Positions 8,977 to 17,654 of a stretch of DNA of 64,000 bases are shown here, piece by piece. Source of the stretch: Bacteroidales bacterium 6E (GTDB lineage Bacteria > Bacteroidota > Bacteroidia > Bacteroidales > Prolixibacteraceae); NCBI GenBank assembly GCA_001270045.2, contig DF970686.1, forward strand, positions 688,088 to 752,087, given 5' to 3'. Under the pieces are notes generated by a model, which saw nothing but the letters and a program-made list of their open reading frames with translations, was not told the origin of the DNA and did no database searches. The translations under genes were made by a program, and so were the position numbers. The number at the start of each line of letters is the position of its first letter. Positions within the stretch are counted from its first letter, which is position 1.

Positions 8977-9711
8977 ATGAATTTAATCATCGACATAGGG
9001 AACACCCTTACCAAAATTTACCTATTCGATGGTGGTGAGGTTGTTGATTCGTTTCAAATAGATAAAGAAATTGTTCCATTTCTGGAGGTGCTTATACGAG
9101 AAAATAATTCACTTTGTCAGGCTATTATTTCTTCAACACGTGATTATGAGCCAGAATTGGGCAAAGTGCTTAATCTTTTGCCAAATGGTTGGTCTGAACT
9201 GACTTCAAAGACTGCTTTGCCGATAATAAACAATTATAAAACCCCTGAAACATTGGGAAAAGATCGTTTAGCGGCCGTTGTTGGGGCCAAAACATTGTTG
9301 CCCAGGAGGAACATATTGGTAATAGATGCCGGTACCGCTGTGACATATGATATTCTGAATGAGAATGGAGAGTATGCTGGTGGTAGCATATCACCCGGAT
9401 TACAAATGCGCTACAGGGCATTACACCAATTTACCGGAAGGCTGCCATTATTGGAGCCACGTGATCTGTACAAGTTTCCTGGCGATTGCACCGAAGATGC
9501 TATAATTTCGGGAGTTCAACAGGGAATGTTGTTTGAAATTGATGCCTATATAGCTCATTTTAAGAAAAATTATAAAAATTTGGAAGTCATTTTTACAGGT
9601 GGTGACGCCAATTTCTTTGATAGCAAATTAAAAAATTCTTTCTTTGTATGCTCAAATTTAGTTGCTTTTGGATTAAACAGGATATTAGAATATAATGCAA
9701 AAAAATATTAG
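8977..9711 (+). CDS. coaX: Type III pantothenate kinase
   Basis: A 244-residue ASKHA-fold kinase that phosphorylates pantothenate in the first step of CoA synthesis. The phosphate-1 motif is IIDIGNTLTKIY at the N-terminus; LGKDRLAAVVGA and VIDAGTAVTYD are the characteristic type III signatures. Spacing to nadC is 2 bp and the last 17 bp overlap the start of the next gene, an outer membrane protein. Confidence 0.94.
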   Translation: MNLIIDIGNTLTKIYLFDGGEVVDSFQIDKEIVPFLEVLIRENNSLCQAIISSTRDYEPELGKVLNLLPNGWSELTSKTALPIINNYKTPETLGKDRLAAVVGAKTLLPRRNILVIDAGTAVTYDILNENGEYAGGSISPGLQMRYRALHQFTGRLPLLEPRDLYKFPGDCTEDAIISGVQQGMLFEIDAYIAHFKKNYKNLEVIFTGGDANFFDSKLKNSFFVCSNLVAFGLNRILEYNAKKY

Positions 9712-10990
9712 TGCGTTTATTGTAGCCGGTTTGGTATTGTTACCGGCTTTATTGTTTGCACAATTTAACAATAATACAACTTCCCCATTTTCAAGATACG
9801 GCATGGGTGATTTGCACGATCATACCCATGGTCGTACAAGTGCCATGGGAGGCGCCACTTTGGGAAGTCGTAATTCACAGCAAATCAATTATTCAAATCC
9901 TGCTTCTTATACTTCAACCGATTCTCTTGCTTTTTTGTTTGAGTTTGGATTTAACGGAAGATTTTCATCTTACAAGAATGATTTGAACAGTTTTACTGCC
10001 AATGATATAAATTTCAGGTATTTCTCTCTTAGTTTTCCTGTCTCGAACAGAGTCAGCACTGCATTGGGGCTTACACCATATTCTGATGTCGGTTACGATC
10101 TTCAGGTAAATCAAAACCTTGATTATGCTGGGCAGGTCCAGCATATGTATTTTGGAGAAGGTTCTTTAAGTCGTGCATTTTGGGGTCTCGCGGTTGAGCC
10201 GGTCAAGAATGTTTCAGTAGGTGCCAATCTTTTTTATTTTTTTGGTAACCTCACGAGAAATGCAAGTATTACTTTTCCGGAAAACTCTTACATGTATACT
10301 ATACAGAAGAACAATTCCCTTAGGCTTCGGGATTTCGGAATGAATTTCGGTATCCAGGCCACAATTCCCTTCAAGGATAACCAATCACTCATTGTTGGTG
10401 CAACTGTTGAAACCGAACAAAAATTTACAGGTTTCAATTCGGATATATCTTATAAAACTTTGGTATTGTATGATTCTTCCGGGAATCCCATTGGAGACAG
10501 TGATACACTTACCTATAAAGCAGAAGTTAAAGACAGAATTGTTATGCCATTAGTTTATGGCGTTGGGTTTTCCTACGTTAAAAAGGATAAGCTTGAGATC
10601 AATGCTGATTACCATTTTCACCAATGGTCTAAGGCCACCGCATTTGGAGAACCTTTTCAGTATATTACCGACAGGCAGGTTCTTGCTCTGGGAGGAGAGT
10701 ACATTCCTGACCGTTACTCTATCAGAAGTTATATGTCCAGAATTGCTTATAGAGCCGGGTTGTCTTACGAGAATTCTTATCTCATGGTTAATAATCAGCA
10801 AGTTAAGGATTTTGGCATAAGTTTTGGAGTAGGATTACCGGTATATCGTTCTAATTCGACTGTAAATATTTCTGCAGAGATAGGAAGAAGAGGAAGTACT
10901 GAGAAGAACCTACTGCGAGAGAATTATATGAAGCTCAATTTCAGTGTCAATTTGTACGACCTCTGGTTTATAAAAAGAAGATTTGATTAA
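9695..10990 (+). CDS. Outer membrane beta-barrel protein, FadL/OmpP1-like
   Basis: A 431-residue exported protein with signal peptide (hydrophobic residues 5-22, cleavage after LFAQ). The start of the mature part, with SPFSRYGMGDL and repeated SAMGGA and NPAS motifs, resembles FadL/OmpP1-type hydrophobic-substrate channels of Bacteroidota. Alternating aromatic beta strands run to a C-terminal region ending in KRRFD. Ligand unknown. The start overlaps coaX by 17 bp. Proximity to lptC downstream suggests an envelope role, but that is inference. Confidence 0.75.
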   Translation: MQKNISAFIVAGLVLLPALLFAQFNNNTTSPFSRYGMGDLHDHTHGRTSAMGGATLGSRNSQQINYSNPASYTSTDSLAFLFEFGFNGRFSSYKNDLNSFTANDINFRYFSLSFPVSNRVSTALGLTPYSDVGYDLQVNQNLDYAGQVQHMYFGEGSLSRAFWGLAVEPVKNVSVGANLFYFFGNLTRNASITFPENSYMYTIQKNNSLRLRDFGMNFGIQATIPFKDNQSLIVGATVETEQKFTGFNSDISYKTLVLYDSSGNPIGDSDTLTYKAEVKDRIVMPLVYGVGFSYVKKDKLEINADYHFHQWSKATAFGEPFQYITDRQVLALGGEYIPDRYSIRSYMSRIAYRAGLSYENSYLMVNNQQVKDFGISFGVGLPVYRSNSTVNISAEIGRRGSTEKNLLRENYMKLNFSVNLYDLWFIKRRFD

Positions 10991-11011
10991 TTTGCAAAAA
11001 CCAATATTGTT

Positions 11012-12631
11012 ATGAGAACATTTGCGCATAAGTCCATTGTGTTCGCCTTGATTTTAATGGGCATGGTATTGTCTTCCAGTGCCCAAAGAGTAATCAAGGG
11101 GATTGTATACCGGGAAGGTAAACCCGCAGCCGGCGTGACTGTCGAGATCCATCGTGGATCTCAGCCTGCTTATACCAGCTTTGACGGAGTATATGAAGTT
11201 CAGGGAGACGACAAATCCAAATGGATAAAATTTACTTTCATTGATGAATCGAAAAGGGTAGATCTGCCTGCAGAAATTGCCACATACGACTTTTTATTTG
11301 ATGGTGTCGAACCTGAAGGTGGCACTAGTGGTCCGGGTGGAGTTAATCTTAAGTCAGCCCAAGATTTGGTTGCGGCAAATGATCTCGACTTCATGAATAA
11401 CCTCTCCATGTATAATGAATTTTATAAGCAGGGTGATTATAAATCTACCTTGGGCCCTTGGAGAGTGCTGTACGATAAGTATCCAAAGTCAACTCTGAAT
11501 ATTTATATCCATGGTATCCAGATGTATGAGGATTTCCTTGATAAAGCTAAAACAAGACAGGAAAAGGAAGCTGCCCTTGACTCATTGATGAACATTTATG
11601 ATCAGAGGATCAAATATTTTGACCAGAAGGGTTATGTGTTAGGCCGTAAAGGAACTGCATGGTTGAAATACCATTTGCCACCGGCTGAAGACCTGACCGA
11701 AGACCAGGTAATCGAAATATATCGAAAAGGATATGATATGTTGGATGTTTCCATCAAGGAACAGGGTGTAGAAACCGAGATTCCGGTATTGGTCTTGTTG
11801 ATGCAGACTTCTCGTTCGCTTTTCAGCATGGGCAAACTTGACAAAGAAACTGTAGTGAAGAATTATGAGTTGACAACCGATGTCCTTAACAAAAAGGAAG
11901 CTAAAAATGCTGAAGAACCTGGTCTTGCCGATGCCCGGACAGCCATCGAATCTATTTTTGGTGCCTCTGGAGCTGCAGATTGTGAAGCCCTGACCAATAT
12001 TTATACTGCACAGTATGATCAGAAAAAAGACGATATTGATTTCTTGAAAACAATGCTAAGGCGGCTTGCACGCGCTGGTTGTGACAATAGTGATCTGTTC
12101 TTCAAGGCATCAGAACATATGTATCAGCTTGAACCATCGGCTGAAGCAGCTTTCAACATGGCTCGTATGTTCGTTAAAACCGAAGATACTGATCGTGCAA
12201 AACAGTATTACAAACAGGCCATGGAACAGGAAACTGACCAGAGTCTTTTGGAAAATTACTATTATGAATTTGCATTATTCACCTTTGCGACTGACAATAA
12301 CCTTGTCGAAGCAAGAAATTATGCCAGAAAAGCTTTGGCAATCAATCCTAATAATTGTAAAGCCAATATGCTGATTGGTGATCTTTATGTGGCCGGTAGC
12401 CGTAACTTCAGTGATGACAATTTTGAAAGGAGTACGGTATTTTGGCTGGCAGTTGATTATTTCAATAAGGCAAGGTCAGGTGAAGATTGTATGGCTGAAG
12501 CTACACAGAAGATGAATACATACAGGGGATATTTCCCGAATAAGGAAACCGCTTTCTTTATGAGCCTGAAAGAAGGTGACAGTTATACTGTAAAAGGATG
12601 GATTAATGAAACCACGAGAGTGCGTTTTTAA
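11012..12631 (+). CDS. Exported TPR protein with N-terminal carboxypeptidase-regulatory-like domain
   Basis: A 539-residue protein with a signal peptide ending SSSAQ, then a beta domain of the CarboxypepD_reg type (residues about 26-100: IKGIVYREGKPAAGVTVEI) and a long helical region whose C-terminal part contains TPR repeats, for example AAFNMARMF...RAKQYYKQAME and ARNYARKALAINPNNCKANMLIGDLY. TPR proteins are scaffolds; this one is probably periplasmic. It lies between the FadL-like barrel and lptC and overlaps the annotated lptC start by 26 bp, so it is in the same operon. Confidence 0.8.
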   Translation: MRTFAHKSIVFALILMGMVLSSSAQRVIKGIVYREGKPAAGVTVEIHRGSQPAYTSFDGVYEVQGDDKSKWIKFTFIDESKRVDLPAEIATYDFLFDGVEPEGGTSGPGGVNLKSAQDLVAANDLDFMNNLSMYNEFYKQGDYKSTLGPWRVLYDKYPKSTLNIYIHGIQMYEDFLDKAKTRQEKEAALDSLMNIYDQRIKYFDQKGYVLGRKGTAWLKYHLPPAEDLTEDQVIEIYRKGYDMLDVSIKEQGVETEIPVLVLLMQTSRSLFSMGKLDKETVVKNYELTTDVLNKKEAKNAEEPGLADARTAIESIFGASGAADCEALTNIYTAQYDQKKDDIDFLKTMLRRLARAGCDNSDLFFKASEHMYQLEPSAEAAFNMARMFVKTEDTDRAKQYYKQAMEQETDQSLLENYYYEFALFTFATDNNLVEARNYARKALAINPNNCKANMLIGDLYVAGSRNFSDDNFERSTVFWLAVDYFNKARSGEDCMAEATQKMNTYRGYFPNKETAFFMSLKEGDSYTVKGWINETTRVRF

Positions 12632-13274
12632 CGGATTTAAATCTTTCAATCGAATGATATTTATTGCAGCCCTGCTTGTTGGGGCTGCAATGCTTTTTTC
12701 TGGCTGTGCCAATGATATCGAAAAAATAAAGGCATTTAGTTCACCGGAGACACTCCCTGTCATATATGCCGAGAACTACGAAACTACCTTTACCGACTCG
12801 GGCATCGTTCGGTTTTTTCTTAAGACACCACTTTTGATGCAATTCGATAATGAAGGTAAAAGTTTTCGTGAGTTTCCCCAAGGTTTGGAATTAACCCGAT
12901 TCGACGAACACAGGCGTATCGTTTCACGTATAACGGCGAGATATGCCAAACAATTTGAGAAGGAGAACAAGTGGGAAGCAAAAAATGATGTGGTCGCAGT
13001 CAACCTCGCAGGCGACACCTTGAAAACAGACCATTTGATTTGGGATGAAAAACAGGGCAAAATATACTCTGATTTGTTTGTTAAGATCATCAGGCCTGAC
13101 CAGATTATTACCGGAATTGGTTTTGAATCTGATTTGACGATGGAAAACTGGAAGATAAAAAATCCACGAGGTACCATTTATGTTGAAATGAATGATAGTC
13201 CAACTATGGGCTTTGATTCTCTTTCAGTCCAGCCTCAAGAAAATCTAAGACCCGTTGATATTGGACCTAATTAG
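12606..13274 (+). CDS. lptC: LPS export periplasmic protein LptC
   Basis: A 222-residue protein of the LptC family, the bitopic or lipid-anchored component that passes LPS from LptB2FG to LptA. The mature part has the LptC beta-jellyroll features: YAENYETTFTDSGIVRFFL, a RIVSRITARYA strand, and LKTDHLIWDEKQGKIYSD. The N-terminus has a hydrophobic stretch followed by a lipobox-like LFSGC, so it may be a lipoprotein instead of a single-pass protein. The start is uncertain: ATG at 12606 overlaps the TPR gene, while ATG at 12654 (MIFIAALL) gives a tidier signal peptide. Confidence 0.85.
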   Translation: MKPRECVFNGFKSFNRMIFIAALLVGAAMLFSGCANDIEKIKAFSSPETLPVIYAENYETTFTDSGIVRFFLKTPLLMQFDNEGKSFREFPQGLELTRFDEHRRIVSRITARYAKQFEKENKWEAKNDVVAVNLAGDTLKTDHLIWDEKQGKIYSDLFVKIIRPDQIITGIGFESDLTMENWKIKNPRGTIYVEMNDSPTMGFDSLSVQPQENLRPVDIGPN

Positions 13275-13280
13275 AAGCCA

Positions 13281-14543
13281 ATGTTATTGTTGATTATTCT
13301 TTTAACAATTCTTATTTCTGCCTTCTTTTCGGGGATGGAGATTGCATATGTGTCTGCCAATAAATTAAGGCTTGAGCTGGATAAGCAGTCCTCACCTCTG
13401 AATTCCGGAGTTCTAAAGATGGTAACCCGTAAATCTGGCCAGTTTATTGCAACCATGTTGGTTGGGAATAATATTGCATTGGTAATTTATGGTATTGCCT
13501 TTTCCAAACTATTGGAGCCTGTCCTTTATGATTATCTTCATACAGATTCGGCGGTTCTCCTGGTTCAGACTTTGGTTTCTACATTGGTGATTTTGCTGTT
13601 TGGCGAATTCCTTCCAAAGACATTATTCAGGCTGTTCCCAAATGCTTTGTTAAGAGTATTTAGTCTACCTTTGGGACTTTTCTATATTTTGTTTTATCCT
13701 TTAACCCGAATGATCACGACGGTTATCCATTTACTGTTGAGACGATTTTTAAAATCAACAGGCAATGGTGAGGCTGAGAACAGGGTTTTTAGTCGTGTTG
13801 ATTTAGATCATTTCGTGAAAGATTCGGAAAATCAGCAATCCAATGAAAATAAGGAGGTAGAAAAGGAGGTTAAACTTTTTAGGAATGCACTGGATTTTTC
13901 AAAAGTCAAGCTTCGAGAAATCATGGTGCCCCGAAATGAGATTACAATGTTGGATGTCAACATCGACATCGAAACCCTAAGACAGAAGTTTGTGGATACA
14001 GGTTATTCCAGAATTCTGATTTACGAAGATAATATCGATAACATAATTGGATATGTGCATTCCTCTGCCATTTTCCAGAAGGCCAAAAGCGTCAGGCCTT
14101 TTCTGAAGAATGTTTTAATAGTTCCTGAAACGATGGCTGCCAACAAGCTGTTTAGCAGGTTTATCCGCGACCATAGAAGCATCGCATTAGTTGTTGATGA
14201 GTTTGGTGGTACAGCAGGGCTTGTCACAAGTGAAGACATTCTGGAAGAGATTTTTGGAGAAATTGAAGATGAACACGATATAGCTGCCTTCATTGAGAAG
14301 AAAATCAACGAAAGGGAATTTGTCTTTTCAGGCAGGTTTGATATTGATCTGATAAATGAGAAATATCAAATAAATATCCCTGAGTCAGAAGAATATGAAA
14401 CGCTAGCCGGCTTTATACTGTTTCATCATGAAAGCATCCCTAAAGTCAATATGACAATAACAATCGGACGTTTCAACTTTAAGATTTTAAAGGCTTCTCA
14501 TACAAAAATCGAGTTAGTATACCTTACCATAGCCGATGATTGA
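13281..14543 (+). CDS. CNNM/CBS-domain membrane protein (hemolysin/CorB family)
   Basis: A 420-residue protein with the CNNM transmembrane domain (residues 1-about 150, three or four segments), paired CBS domains (about 200-320, including REIMVPRNEITMLD and LVVDEFGGTAGLVTSEDILEEI) and a C-terminal CorC_HlyC domain. Relatives transport or regulate Mg2+; the name hemolysin is historical. It starts 6 bp after lptC and ends the plus-strand operon. Confidence 0.9.
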   Translation: MLLLIILLTILISAFFSGMEIAYVSANKLRLELDKQSSPLNSGVLKMVTRKSGQFIATMLVGNNIALVIYGIAFSKLLEPVLYDYLHTDSAVLLVQTLVSTLVILLFGEFLPKTLFRLFPNALLRVFSLPLGLFYILFYPLTRMITTVIHLLLRRFLKSTGNGEAENRVFSRVDLDHFVKDSENQQSNENKEVEKEVKLFRNALDFSKVKLREIMVPRNEITMLDVNIDIETLRQKFVDTGYSRILIYEDNIDNIIGYVHSSAIFQKAKSVRPFLKNVLIVPETMAANKLFSRFIRDHRSIALVVDEFGGTAGLVTSEDILEEIFGEIEDEHDIAAFIEKKINEREFVFSGRFDIDLINEKYQINIPESEEYETLAGFILFHHESIPKVNMTITIGRFNFKILKASHTKIELVYLTIADD

Positions 14544-14679
14544 AGAAATACGTCCTCATAAGCTCTTTTAATGCTCTACTGCCCGCGTAATCTCTACCCG
14601 TAGGTAAAAACGTTTTGTGTCACAAGGACAACTGAAGTCAAAAAAATGGTATTGATTCAGGTATGAACCTGAAAATTAT

Positions 14680-14687
14680 TATCTTCG
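14680..14687 (+). promoter_or_regulatory. Possible -7 box of the PpiD-like gene
   Basis: TATCTTCG differs by one base from the Bacteroidota -7 consensus TAnnTTTG and lies about 50 bp upstream of the ATG at 14736, in the 190-bp gap after the CNNM gene. No good TTTG is seen at the expected distance. Confidence 0.35.
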
Positions 14688-14735
14688 TGCCTGAATTTTT
14701 GAAACCATATTTGCATATAAAATAATCGTTTATCA

Positions 14736-16859
14736 ATGGCAACTTTACAGAAAATCAGAACCCAGGGTGGGTTGCTTGTGGCTATAGTTATAGGTCTTGC
14801 ATTGGTCGCATTCATTCTTGGCGACCTCTTTCAATCAGGATCATCCCTCTTTACCCGAGGTAGGCTTGAGGTGGGATCTATTAAAGGAGAAAGCGTTCAG
14901 TATCCTGATTTCATGACCAAGGCTGAACAACTGGCAGAAATATACAGGTCAAATACTGGTCAAACCCAGCTTAATGAAGATGAATGGGTCCAGGTTCGTG
15001 AACAGACATGGGAAAATTTAATCCGTGAAAAGGTCATGGGGGATGTTTACGATGAAGTTGGCATAGCTGTTTCTTCGGATGAGATGTTCGATATGGTTCA
15101 AGGAAATAATATTCATCCTATTGTTCAGCAGATTTTTACAGATCCCAACACAGGAATCTTTGACCGCGGCATGGTGGTTAATTTCCTTAAGAATCTTGAA
15201 ATGGGGGTATCACCTGAACAAAAGAACTATTGGTTATACCTGGAGCAACAAATTCTCTCAGAACGCCTCCAGACCAAATATAATAACCTCATTGGAAAGG
15301 CTCTTTATGTCACCAGCCATGAGGCACAACAAAGCGTGGAGCAAAGAAGTCGCAATTTCAACTTCGAATATATTGTTCTGAACTATTCTACTGTGCCAGA
15401 CAGTACCGTTAAGATTGCAGAAAGTGATTTAAAAGCCTATTATGAGGCCAATAAGAATGAATTTAAGGTTGAAAAAACGAGGGAAATTGAATACATTACT
15501 TTCCCGGTGAAACCTTCACAGGCTGACTATGCCGCTGCTGAACGTTGGATAAATGAAATTCAGGATGATTTTAAAAATGCCACAGATAATGTTCAGTTTG
15601 TCAATTCAAATTCAGACGTAATTTACCTTGATGTCTGGTACAAAAAGGAAAATGTTCCGACGAATCTCTCTTCATGGATTTTTGATGAAGGTGCGGTGGT
15701 TGGAGATGTTTTTGGACCATATTTTGAAAATGAATCTTATAAATTGGCCAAGCTTCATGCATCTTCAATGATGCCTGATTCGGTCGAGGCCCGTCATATC
15801 CTGCTTCGTGCAACCAATGCCCAGGAGGCAGTAGCTGCCCAAGCACTGGCTGACAGCATCAAAGGACTTATTGAAAGTGGCAGTGATTTCGCTACACTGG
15901 CTCGTCAATATTCTACAGATACAGGTTCAGCTATTACTGGTGGCGATTTGGGTTGGTTTGGTCGTGGTATGATGGTAAAACCCTTTGAAGATGCAGCTTT
16001 TAACAATAATGTCGGACAAGTGACAATTGTTCCTTCTCAATTTGGACTTCACATTGTTCAAACCACCCGTAAGGGGGCCTTAACGCCTCAGGTGCAAGTC
16101 GCTGTACTCGAAAGGATCGTTACCCCCAGTACTCAAACCAATCAGGCTGTCTATGCTGTTGCCAGTAAATTTGTCAGCGAAAACACTAATCGTGAGAAAT
16201 TTAATGCGGCTGCCGAGGCTCAAGGTCTTGAGAAAAAAGTTGCAGTCGTTCGTGAAAATGACAGGCAGATTCCTGGCCTTGAAAGTCCACGTCCGTTAAT
16301 CAGAGCTGCCTTTGATGCCGACGTAAATTCCATTTTGAAAAATACAGATGGTTCACCTATTTTTGAGTTTGGTGAAAACTTTATTGTTGGTACACTCACC
16401 AAAGAAACTGAAGAAGGTGTTGCACCTTTTGAAACAGTTAGGGTACGTGTTGAACTTGCCGTTGAAAGAGAAAAGAAAGCCGCATATTTGGCTGACCGTA
16501 TTAGTAAAGCCTCCGATGGAAAATCGGATATGTATGCCATTGCTACGGACTTGAATTCAAGCGTAAATGTGGCTTCAAATATTAACTTCAATTCGGTTAC
16601 TGTGCCCGGTGTTGGTTCTGAACCTGCTCTGATTGGTACTGTGTCTGCGTTGGACAATGGAGCGATGTCAAAACCGTTTAAAGGTAATACTGGCGTATTT
16701 ATCGCAAAGGTTAACACAGTCGAGGAAAGTGGTTCAGAAGATATAGATGCCGAAAAATCAAGGTTGGTGCAATCATTAGGTTTCCGGGCCTCATATCAGG
16801 CTTATGAAGCACATCGTGAGGCGGTGGAAATTGAAGATAACAGGAGTAAGTTCTTTTAG
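14736..16859 (+). CDS. PpiD/SurA-like peptidyl-prolyl isomerase foldase
   Basis: A 707-residue inner-membrane-anchored chaperone of the PpiD type. A single transmembrane helix lies at about residues 13-31 (LLVAIVIGLALVAFILGDL), followed by a SurA_N-like helical chaperone region and a parvulin PPIase domain at about 348-455 (EARHILLRA, SDFATLARQYSTD, GGDLGWFGRGMMVKPFEDAAF, FGLHIVQ). A large C-terminal helical part completes it. It assists folding of exported and outer membrane proteins. A strong hairpin terminator follows its stop, so it appears to be a single-gene unit. Confidence 0.9.
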   Translation: MATLQKIRTQGGLLVAIVIGLALVAFILGDLFQSGSSLFTRGRLEVGSIKGESVQYPDFMTKAEQLAEIYRSNTGQTQLNEDEWVQVREQTWENLIREKVMGDVYDEVGIAVSSDEMFDMVQGNNIHPIVQQIFTDPNTGIFDRGMVVNFLKNLEMGVSPEQKNYWLYLEQQILSERLQTKYNNLIGKALYVTSHEAQQSVEQRSRNFNFEYIVLNYSTVPDSTVKIAESDLKAYYEANKNEFKVEKTREIEYITFPVKPSQADYAAAERWINEIQDDFKNATDNVQFVNSNSDVIYLDVWYKKENVPTNLSSWIFDEGAVVGDVFGPYFENESYKLAKLHASSMMPDSVEARHILLRATNAQEAVAAQALADSIKGLIESGSDFATLARQYSTDTGSAITGGDLGWFGRGMMVKPFEDAAFNNNVGQVTIVPSQFGLHIVQTTRKGALTPQVQVAVLERIVTPSTQTNQAVYAVASKFVSENTNREKFNAAAEAQGLEKKVAVVRENDRQIPGLESPRPLIRAAFDADVNSILKNTDGSPIFEFGENFIVGTLTKETEEGVAPFETVRVRVELAVEREKKAAYLADRISKASDGKSDMYAIATDLNSSVNVASNINFNSVTVPGVGSEPALIGTVSALDNGAMSKPFKGNTGVFIAKVNTVEESGSEDIDAEKSRLVQSLGFRASYQAYEAHREAVEIEDNRSKFF

Positions 16860-16887
16860 ACTACCTGGTGATATCGATAAAAGGAAG

Positions 16888-16917
16888 GGCTTTCTCTGCA
16901 ATGAGAAAGCCTTTCTT
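16888..16917 (+). terminator. Intrinsic terminator after PpiD-like gene
   Basis: The inverted repeat GGCTTTCTC / GAGAAAGCC with a 6-nt loop is followed by TTTCTT. The stem can extend with A-T and G-T pairs on the outside. It lies about 28 bp beyond the PpiD-like stop codon. Confidence 0.75.
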
Positions 16918-17042
16918 GCATTTTATCCCATCCTGTAAGTATCAAAAATTTAATTTTCCCTGAATTCTTTAAGGATTTCATAAATGAGTTTAACACTTGA
17001 AATTCTTCAATCATGAGTTTTGACTCATTCGACCTTGAAAAT

Positions 17043-17073
17043 AATGCCTGGCTGAAACTGTCAACCAGGCATT
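17043..17073 (-). terminator. Probable terminator of the dcw operon
   Basis: AATGCCTGG pairs with CCAGGCATT across a 13-nt loop. On the minus strand the stem is followed by ATTTTC. It lies about 115 bp beyond the yqeY stop, the last gene of the division cluster. Confidence 0.6.
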
Positions 17074-17188
17074 TCTGTAAATGAAAAATGGCTATGCAAA
17101 GCCAGATAAATTTTCAAATGTGTTATGCAACGATTTGGAATACGTTGATTTGTGGTGTAATTCCCAATGAAATGAACTTCTAGCCAAA

Positions 17189-17644
17189 TCAAATTTGATT
17201 CAGCAATCCTTTTACCTTGTCGGCAATATCCCTTCCATCGGCTTTTCCGGCAAGCTGTCGGGAAGCTTCATTCATTACTTTTCCCATGTCTTTGATTGAG
17301 GTAGCTCCGGTATTTTGAATGATTACCTTGATGGCTTCAATAAGCTCTTGGGGAGTCATGGGTTGTGGAAGATATATTTCAAGGGCTTGCACCTGAGCCA
17401 TTTCCTGGGCAAATAAATCCTCTCTGTTTTGTTTCTGATATATTTCAGCCGAATCTTTCCCTTGTTTTACAAGTTTCTGAATCAACTTTAATGATTCACT
17501 GTCAGTAAGTTCACTTCCTGCGCCCTTTGCGGCTTTTTCTTCAAGCATCACTTTTTTTAGGTTTCTTAGGGCCTCCAGGCGATCCTTTTCCCGTGCCTTC
17601 ATGGCTGCTTTTATATCTTCTGAAATTTGATCAAACAGGCTCAT
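17189..17644 (-). CDS. yqeY: GatB/YqeY-domain protein
   Basis: A 151-residue cytoplasmic protein of the YqeY family, a stand-alone version of the tRNA-binding tail domain of GatB. The family signature is seen in MKAREKDRLEALRNLKKVM and in the C-terminal IKDMGKVMNEASRQLAGKADGRDI. It has no catalytic role known to me. It starts 10 bp after ftsZ2 and closes the operon, a position it also takes in other Bacteroidota dcw clusters. Confidence 0.9.
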   Translation of the reverse strand: MSLFDQISEDIKAAMKAREKDRLEALRNLKKVMLEEKAAKGAGSELTDSESLKLIQKLVKQGKDSAEIYQKQNREDLFAQEMAQVQALEIYLPQPMTPQELIEAIKVIIQNTGATSIKDMGKVMNEASRQLAGKADGRDIADKVKGLLNQI

Positions 17645-17654
17645 AAATACTATT

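Larger units (their letters stand above)
16860..17188. other. Convergent intergenic region with two terminators
   Basis: This 330-bp gap between the PpiD-like gene and the convergent yqeY end of the dcw operon holds two inverted repeats, listed separately. I see no coding sequence in it. Confidence 0.7.
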
